The translations under genes were made by a program, and so were the position numbers. The notes under the pieces were generated by a model. The model did not search any database. It was not told the origin of the DNA and saw only the letters and a list, made by a program, of their open reading frames with translations. From positions 140,635 through 204,634 of the forward strand of contig DATHNW010000017.1 of NCBI GenBank assembly GCA_035485575.1: a DNA stretch of 64,000 nucleotides, written 5' to 3'. Each line of letters begins with the position of its first letter. The first letter of the stretch is position 1. This stretch comes from DASRHD01 sp035485575 (GTDB lineage Bacteria; Verrucomicrobiota; Verrucomicrobiia; Opitutales; Opitutaceae). Shown here one piece after another: positions 60,241 through 64,000 of this stretch.

Positions 60241-60810
60241 ATGAAAGCAGTGTACGCCCTTAGTTTATTTGTTGTTCTAACTTTTGCTGGCTGTGCTTCG
60301 ATTCCTGAAGAGGAGCGAATCGGTACAGGTTTTAAGCCATTTTGGATAGCGTCTAATCCCAGGGAAAATATTTCATTAAAAAACGATTATACTGTTACTG
60401 TGATAGGTGGCAGTGGAATTCTTGGTGATTCGAAGCTCACATTGTTAAAAGGTGAGTATGAAGAGCACGGGGAAGATGCAGAGGGCGTTTACTATCGGCA
60501 TAAAAATCAGGGAGTAATTCGAAGTGGAAATGCGGGTATAGCGGAAAAGGGAGGATTTTATATTCCCTTTGATGGAAAAGTGCGTTGGCGGGTGTGGCTT
60601 GTCCCACACATTGATCGAGATGCAATGATTGGCCTTTATGGGCCTGCTGGTGGGCTCATTTCTGAGCCTGATGCCAAAAGGACGGTGCTGGTATTATCGA
60701 ACGTACTCGTCTCTGAAATGCAGGGCCTGAAGGATGATGTGATAAGCTTAAAAAAGGCACCTCGCCCGCCAGAGCCGGTGGCCAGCATTGGAGCTTCGGC
60801 TGTGAAGTAA
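60241..60810 (+). CDS. AT-rich hypothetical lipoprotein
   Basis: A 189-residue protein with a lipoprotein signal peptide ending in LTFAGC. The body has short beta-like segments (DYTVTVIGGSGILGDSKLTLL, KVRWRVWLVPHIDRDAMIGLYG). No homology recognised. Base composition is visibly AT-richer than the metK-ahcY and cysI genes on both sides, and codon use differs, suggesting acquisition from elsewhere. Start at the ATG 60241; an upstream in-frame start at 60211 is less likely because it would precede the signal peptide. Confidence 0.75.
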   Translation: MKAVYALSLFVVLTFAGCASIPEEERIGTGFKPFWIASNPRENISLKNDYTVTVIGGSGILGDSKLTLLKGEYEEHGEDAEGVYYRHKNQGVIRSGNAGIAEKGGFYIPFDGKVRWRVWLVPHIDRDAMIGLYGPAGGLISEPDAKRTVLVLSNVLVSEMQGLKDDVISLKKAPRPPEPVASIGASAVK

Positions 60811-60931
60811 CATCGGGCCACTTTTCGGTTTGCTAGCCTTGTCTTAACTAATTTAATGATAGTATTTTAATGATATCGTCCTTCTTTTTCTGGCAATTCT
60901 AACCAAGTTAGTGTCCTTTGTTAGGTTAACC
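60811..60931. promoter_or_regulatory. AT-rich leader of cysI
   Basis: 121 bp of AT-rich DNA expected to hold the cysI promoter. No confident -35/-10 pair or operator could be assigned. Confidence 0.35.
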
Positions 60932-62662
60932 ATGAGCTCAGAGCCCGTCGCGCCCAAGCCCCCCAATCCCAACGAACCGCTCAAAGCCGCGTCGAATTAC
61001 CTCCGCGGCACGATCGCGCACGACCTGGCGGACACCTCCACGGGCGCCATCAGCGAAGAGAATTCGCAGCTCACCAAATTTCACGGCCTTTATCTGCAGG
61101 ACGACCGCGACCAGCGCCTGGCGCTGAAGAAGGCCGGCAAGGAAAAGGCGTTTTCGTTCATGTTGCGCGTGCGCCTGCCCGGCGGGCGGTGCACCTCGAA
61201 GCAATGGCTCACGCTCGACCGACTCGCCGATGAGCGCGCCAACGGTTCGCTGCGCCTGACCACGCGGCAGACCTTCCAGTTTCACGGCATCCTCAAGGGC
61301 AACCTGCGTCCGCTCATCCAGGGCATGCACAAGGAGCTGGTCGACAGCATCGCGGCCTGTGGCGATGTGAACCGCAATGTCATGGCCGCGCCCAATCCCG
61401 AGCGCTCGCCCGTGCACCAGCAGGTTTACGAGCTCGCCCGCGGCTTCAGCGAATTCGCGCTCCCGAAAACGCGCGCCTACCACGAAATCTGGCTCGAGGA
61501 CGAACTCGTCGCCGGCGGCGAGGCGAAGGTGGAGGACAACGAGCCGATGTACGGCAAGACCTACCTGCCGCGCAAATTCAAGGTCGGCTTCGCCGTTCCG
61601 CCGTCGAACGACGTTGACGTATTTTCCCAGGATCTCGGCTTCATCGCCATCGTCGAGAACGGCAAGCTCGCGGGCTTCAACGTCTGCGTCGGTGGCGGCC
61701 TGGGCATGAGCCACGGCAACGCCGAGACGTTTCCGCGCCTGGCCGACGTCATCGGTTTCATCACGCCCGACAAAATCAACGACGTGGGCTTCGCGGTCAT
61801 CACCGCGCAGCGCGATTACGGCGACCGCACCAACCGCAAGCACGCGCGCCTCAAGTACACCATCGAGGACCGCGGCATCGCCTGGTTCAAGGCGGAGGTC
61901 GAGCGCCGCCTCGGCTGGGGCTTCGCGCCCGCGCGCCCGTACGAATTCACCACCATCGCCGACGAGTACGGCTGGCACCGCACGGCCGACGGCTCGTGGT
62001 TCTTCATGCTTTTCGTGCTCAGTGGTCGGATCAAGGACACGCCCGGCTGGCCGATGAAAACGGCGCTGCGCGAAATCGCGCAGATTCATGAAGGCGATTT
62101 CCGCCTGACGCCGAGCCAGAACCTTTCCATCAGCGGCGTGAGCGACGCGAAGAAAGCCGAGATCGAGCAGATCCTCGCCCGCCACGGCCTCGACAAGCAG
62201 AACCGCCAGTCGGCGCTGCGGCTCAACGCGCTTTCGTGCGTGGCGCTGCCGACCTGCGGACTCGCGCTGGCCGAGAGCGAACGCGCGCTGCCCGGCTTCC
62301 TGGACAAGCTCGAGACGGTCCTCGACCAGACCGGCCTGCGCGACGACGCGATCAGCATCCGCATGACCGGCTGCCCCAACGGCTGCGCGCGGCCCTACAT
62401 CGCCGAGATCGGCCTCGTGGGCAAGGCGCCCAACAAATACGCGCTGTACCTCGGTGCGGACTACAACGGCCGCCGCTTGAACAAACTTTTTGCCCAGAGC
62501 ATCACGCTGGACGACGCGGTCGCGCAGCTCACGCCGATCATCAAGCGCTATGCGACCGAGCGGAACGACGGCGAGCGCTTCGGCGATTTCTGCATGCGCA
62601 CGGTGGTGCCGGCCGATGCGACGTTCCATTCGATCGGAACGCCGGTCGCCGCGAGTGCGTGA
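60932..62662 (+). CDS. cysI: Assimilatory sulfite reductase, hemoprotein subunit
   Basis: A 576-residue siroheme/4Fe-4S enzyme reducing sulfite to sulfide. Cluster ligands are Cys436 and Cys442 (SCVALPTCG) and Cys481 and Cys485 (MTGCPNGCARPY). Siroheme-contact blocks LRLTTRQTFQFHGI and GDVNRNVMAAP are present. The overall pattern is closer to CysI than to NirA. No flavoprotein cysJ adjoins, so the electron donor is unknown. The ATG at 60932 is used; a GTG at 60911 is possible. Confidence 0.92.
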   Translation: MSSEPVAPKPPNPNEPLKAASNYLRGTIAHDLADTSTGAISEENSQLTKFHGLYLQDDRDQRLALKKAGKEKAFSFMLRVRLPGGRCTSKQWLTLDRLADERANGSLRLTTRQTFQFHGILKGNLRPLIQGMHKELVDSIAACGDVNRNVMAAPNPERSPVHQQVYELARGFSEFALPKTRAYHEIWLEDELVAGGEAKVEDNEPMYGKTYLPRKFKVGFAVPPSNDVDVFSQDLGFIAIVENGKLAGFNVCVGGGLGMSHGNAETFPRLADVIGFITPDKINDVGFAVITAQRDYGDRTNRKHARLKYTIEDRGIAWFKAEVERRLGWGFAPARPYEFTTIADEYGWHRTADGSWFFMLFVLSGRIKDTPGWPMKTALREIAQIHEGDFRLTPSQNLSISGVSDAKKAEIEQILARHGLDKQNRQSALRLNALSCVALPTCGLALAESERALPGFLDKLETVLDQTGLRDDAISIRMTGCPNGCARPYIAEIGLVGKAPNKYALYLGADYNGRRLNKLFAQSITLDDAVAQLTPIIKRYATERNDGERFGDFCMRTVVPADATFHSIGTPVAASA

Positions 62663-62816
62663 TTTTTTAACGCAAAGACGCCAAGCGCGACCGACGCAAA
62701 GCAGGCGGGCTTTGAATTCAGAAGCCAGGAAGCCATGATTTTTTCTGGCTTCCCGGCTTTGGAATAAGCTCGGTTCTTCGTGGCTTGGCGCCCTGGCGTT
62801 AAATTCCTGACCAAGG
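62663..62816. repeat. Nested inverted-repeat element
   Basis: Outer arms 62666-62686 and 62783-62803 (18 of 21 bp paired; left arm holds the word AACGCAAAGACGCCAAGC) enclose inner arms 62722-62735 and 62746-62759 (13 of 14 bp) with a T-rich loop. It fills the gap between convergent cysI and the surface-protein gene, and may also act as a terminator. Confidence 0.7.
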
Positions 62817-64000
62817 CTACTGCGGGGTGAAGGTGAACTTGTCGGCCGTGAGATAGAACTGGGTGGCAGCCGAGTTTTTGCCCGTGACCGTCAGGACAAT
62901 CGTGTGCTGGCCGGCGGCGAGCGTGACTGAGCCCAAGTTTGCAGTCAGGTAGGCCTGCGTCGTGGCGTACTGGTCGATCGTGCCGCCGACCGGAATGCCG
63001 TCGATCGTCACGGTATGCTGGCCGCGCGACGTATTGGTCTTGTAGCGAAACTGCACCTGGAACGTACCCGCTGGCATGTTCGGGTTCGTGGTCGTGAAGG
63101 TGATTTTCTGGCCCGCGGCGGTGGAGTTGAGGAATTCCACGACTCCGCCGCTGGCGTTGGCATCGTTGCTGGTGCTGACCGTGGCGCCGGTGCCGACGGG
63201 CGACAGGCTTTCCGCCTCGAAGCTGATTGGCGGTTCGCCGATGATGTAGGTGGTGCTGCTGATCGGGCTGAATGCACCGGTGCCGGGCAGATAGGCGATC
63301 GCCTTGAGGGTGGTGTTGCTGCTTATGATCACTGCAGGGGGATAGATCGTGCCAGTCGTTATGGTGGGCGTGCTGCCATCCGTCGTGTAGCGGATCACGG
63401 CGCCAGGAGTACTTGAGGTGATCGTTACCGATTGCGTGCTCGCATAGGTGCCGCCCGGCGGACTGAAGACGGGTGCCGCCACCTGGACTGGCCCGGGAGT
63501 CAGAATGAAGCAGTCCGCGGTGATGAAGAACTGGGTCGAGGCGGAATTTTTGCCCGCGACCGTCAGGGTGATGGTATGGGTGCCATTCGTGGCGAAAGTC
63601 AGGGTGCCGGTGTTCGCCGTCAGGAAAGCGGGGGTCGTGGAATATTGGTCGATAGTGGGGCCGAGATTGGCGCCGTCGATCGTCACGGCAACGATGCCGC
63701 GGTCGGGGCCGGTCTTGTAACGGAACTGGAACTGGTAGGTGCCGGCGGAAATGTTCGGCGTGGTCCAGGTTAAAGCCTGGCCGGCCGCCGTGGTTTCAGC
63801 GAGCACGTAGGCTCCGCCGCTGGCATTGGGATCGTTGATAATGCCGATGGGCCCGCTACCCGAGAACGCGATGCTTTCGGCTTCCAGCACGATCGGAAGG
63901 CTGCCGGGGTTAATCGTATAGGTGGCGATGGCCACCGGGCTGTCAGTCATGCCGTTGGCATAGGCGATGGCTTGGAGCGTGGTCGTACTGGCGATATTCA
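62817..64000 (-). CDS. Secreted carbohydrate-binding repeat protein, 3' part only
   Basis: The minus-strand frame is open from the window end to the stop at 62817 (about 394 residues seen). In order: the end of a chitobiase-C-like (CHB_HEX_C) domain (STTTLQAIAYANG), a CBM6/35-like beta-sandwich (IVLEAESIAFSGSG ... TITLTVAGKNSASTQFFITAD), a complete CHB_HEX_C domain (GGTYASTQSVTITSSTPGAVIRYTTDG ... TTLKAIAYLPG), and a second CBM copy (ISFEAESLSPVGTG ... TIVLTVTGKNSAATQFYLTAD). It is likely a large surface or secreted glycan-binding protein or glycosidase whose catalytic part is upstream of the window. Confidence 0.85.
   Translation of the reverse strand, partial: NIASTTTLQAIAYANGMTDSPVAIATYTINPGSLPIVLEAESIAFSGSGPIGIINDPNASGGAYVLAETTAAGQALTWTTPNISAGTYQFQFRYKTGPDRGIVAVTIDGANLGPTIDQYSTTPAFLTANTGTLTFATNGTHTITLTVAGKNSASTQFFITADCFILTPGPVQVAAPVFSPPGGTYASTQSVTITSSTPGAVIRYTTDGSTPTITTGTIYPPAVIISSNTTLKAIAYLPGTGAFSPISSTTYIIGEPPISFEAESLSPVGTGATVSTSNDANASGGVVEFLNSTAAGQKITFTTTNPNMPAGTFQVQFRYKTNTSRGQHTVTIDGIPVGGTIDQYATTQAYLTANLGSVTLAAGQHTIVLTVTGKNSAATQFYLTADKFTFTPQ

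Overview
The window is a high-GC bacterial chromosome segment. The gene families (long-form SerA, CimA, a four-helix-bundle gene flanked by degenerate repeats, TMTC-like TPR protein, LamG and chitobiase-domain surface proteins, PQQ genes) suggest Verrucomicrobiota, probably near Opitutaceae. This placement is inferred from gene content and base composition; no rRNA is present. Few genes have a clear Shine-Dalgarno, so several starts rest on protein alignment and spacing.

Layout. 1-9.5 kb: housekeeping genes (end of fabF, a lytic transglycosylase lipoprotein, rpmB, a MidA-type methyltransferase, ctp protease, tsaD, rpoN, a Ser/Thr kinase, an A-type Fe-S carrier, menG/ubiE and an HU/IHF gene with an 18-bp palindrome upstream). 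9.6-15.6 kb: hisS, a GT-C/TPR membrane protein, an MgtE-like transporter without its N domain, and an OpgC-like acyltransferase. 15.7-22.6 kb: an aspartate-family operon serA-plsY-hom-lysC-thrC, interrupted before thrC by a four-helix-bundle gene inside degenerate repeats.

22.8-31.5 kb: an accessory surface island. A LamG repeat protein is followed by a 1803-residue secreted RHS protein with an N-terminal C39-like cysteine peptidase and an AT-richer C-terminal tip, then by a tiny two-helix membrane protein one base downstream (candidate immunity protein). 31.9-33.7 kb: cimA behind a probable isoleucine attenuator: a 23-codon leader with five Ile codons in six, then a terminator. A geneless relative of the four-helix-element repeats separates cimA from a cardiolipin synthase.

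35.4-38.7 kb: pqqB-C-D-E on the plus strand, with a 31-codon pqqA facing them on the minus strand. 39-51 kb: a pigment-type locus resembling aryl-polyene/xanthomonadin clusters: polysaccharide deacetylase, small membrane protein and chorismatase on plus; AMP-ligase, MMPL exporter, LolA-like carrier, GT2, PlsC, LpxL-type acyltransferase, chain-length-factor-like protein, ketosynthase, ACP and a halogenase-like flavoprotein on minus. Chorismate would give a hydroxybenzoate starter for ligation to ACP and elongation; the acyltransferases, glycosyltransferase, MMPL and LolA would attach and export the product. No ketoreductase, dehydratase or thioesterase for the pathway is in the window.

51-57.4 kb: tRNA-Tyr, radC, an esterase, a zinc-ribbon protein, an HPt protein, a PilB/GspE ATPase, a response regulator and a REC-histidine kinase, all on minus. 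57.4-64 kb: metK-ahcY (SAM cycle), an AT-rich lipoprotein gene, a CysI-type sulfite reductase, a nested inverted repeat, and the 3' part of a large carbohydrate-binding surface protein that runs off the window.
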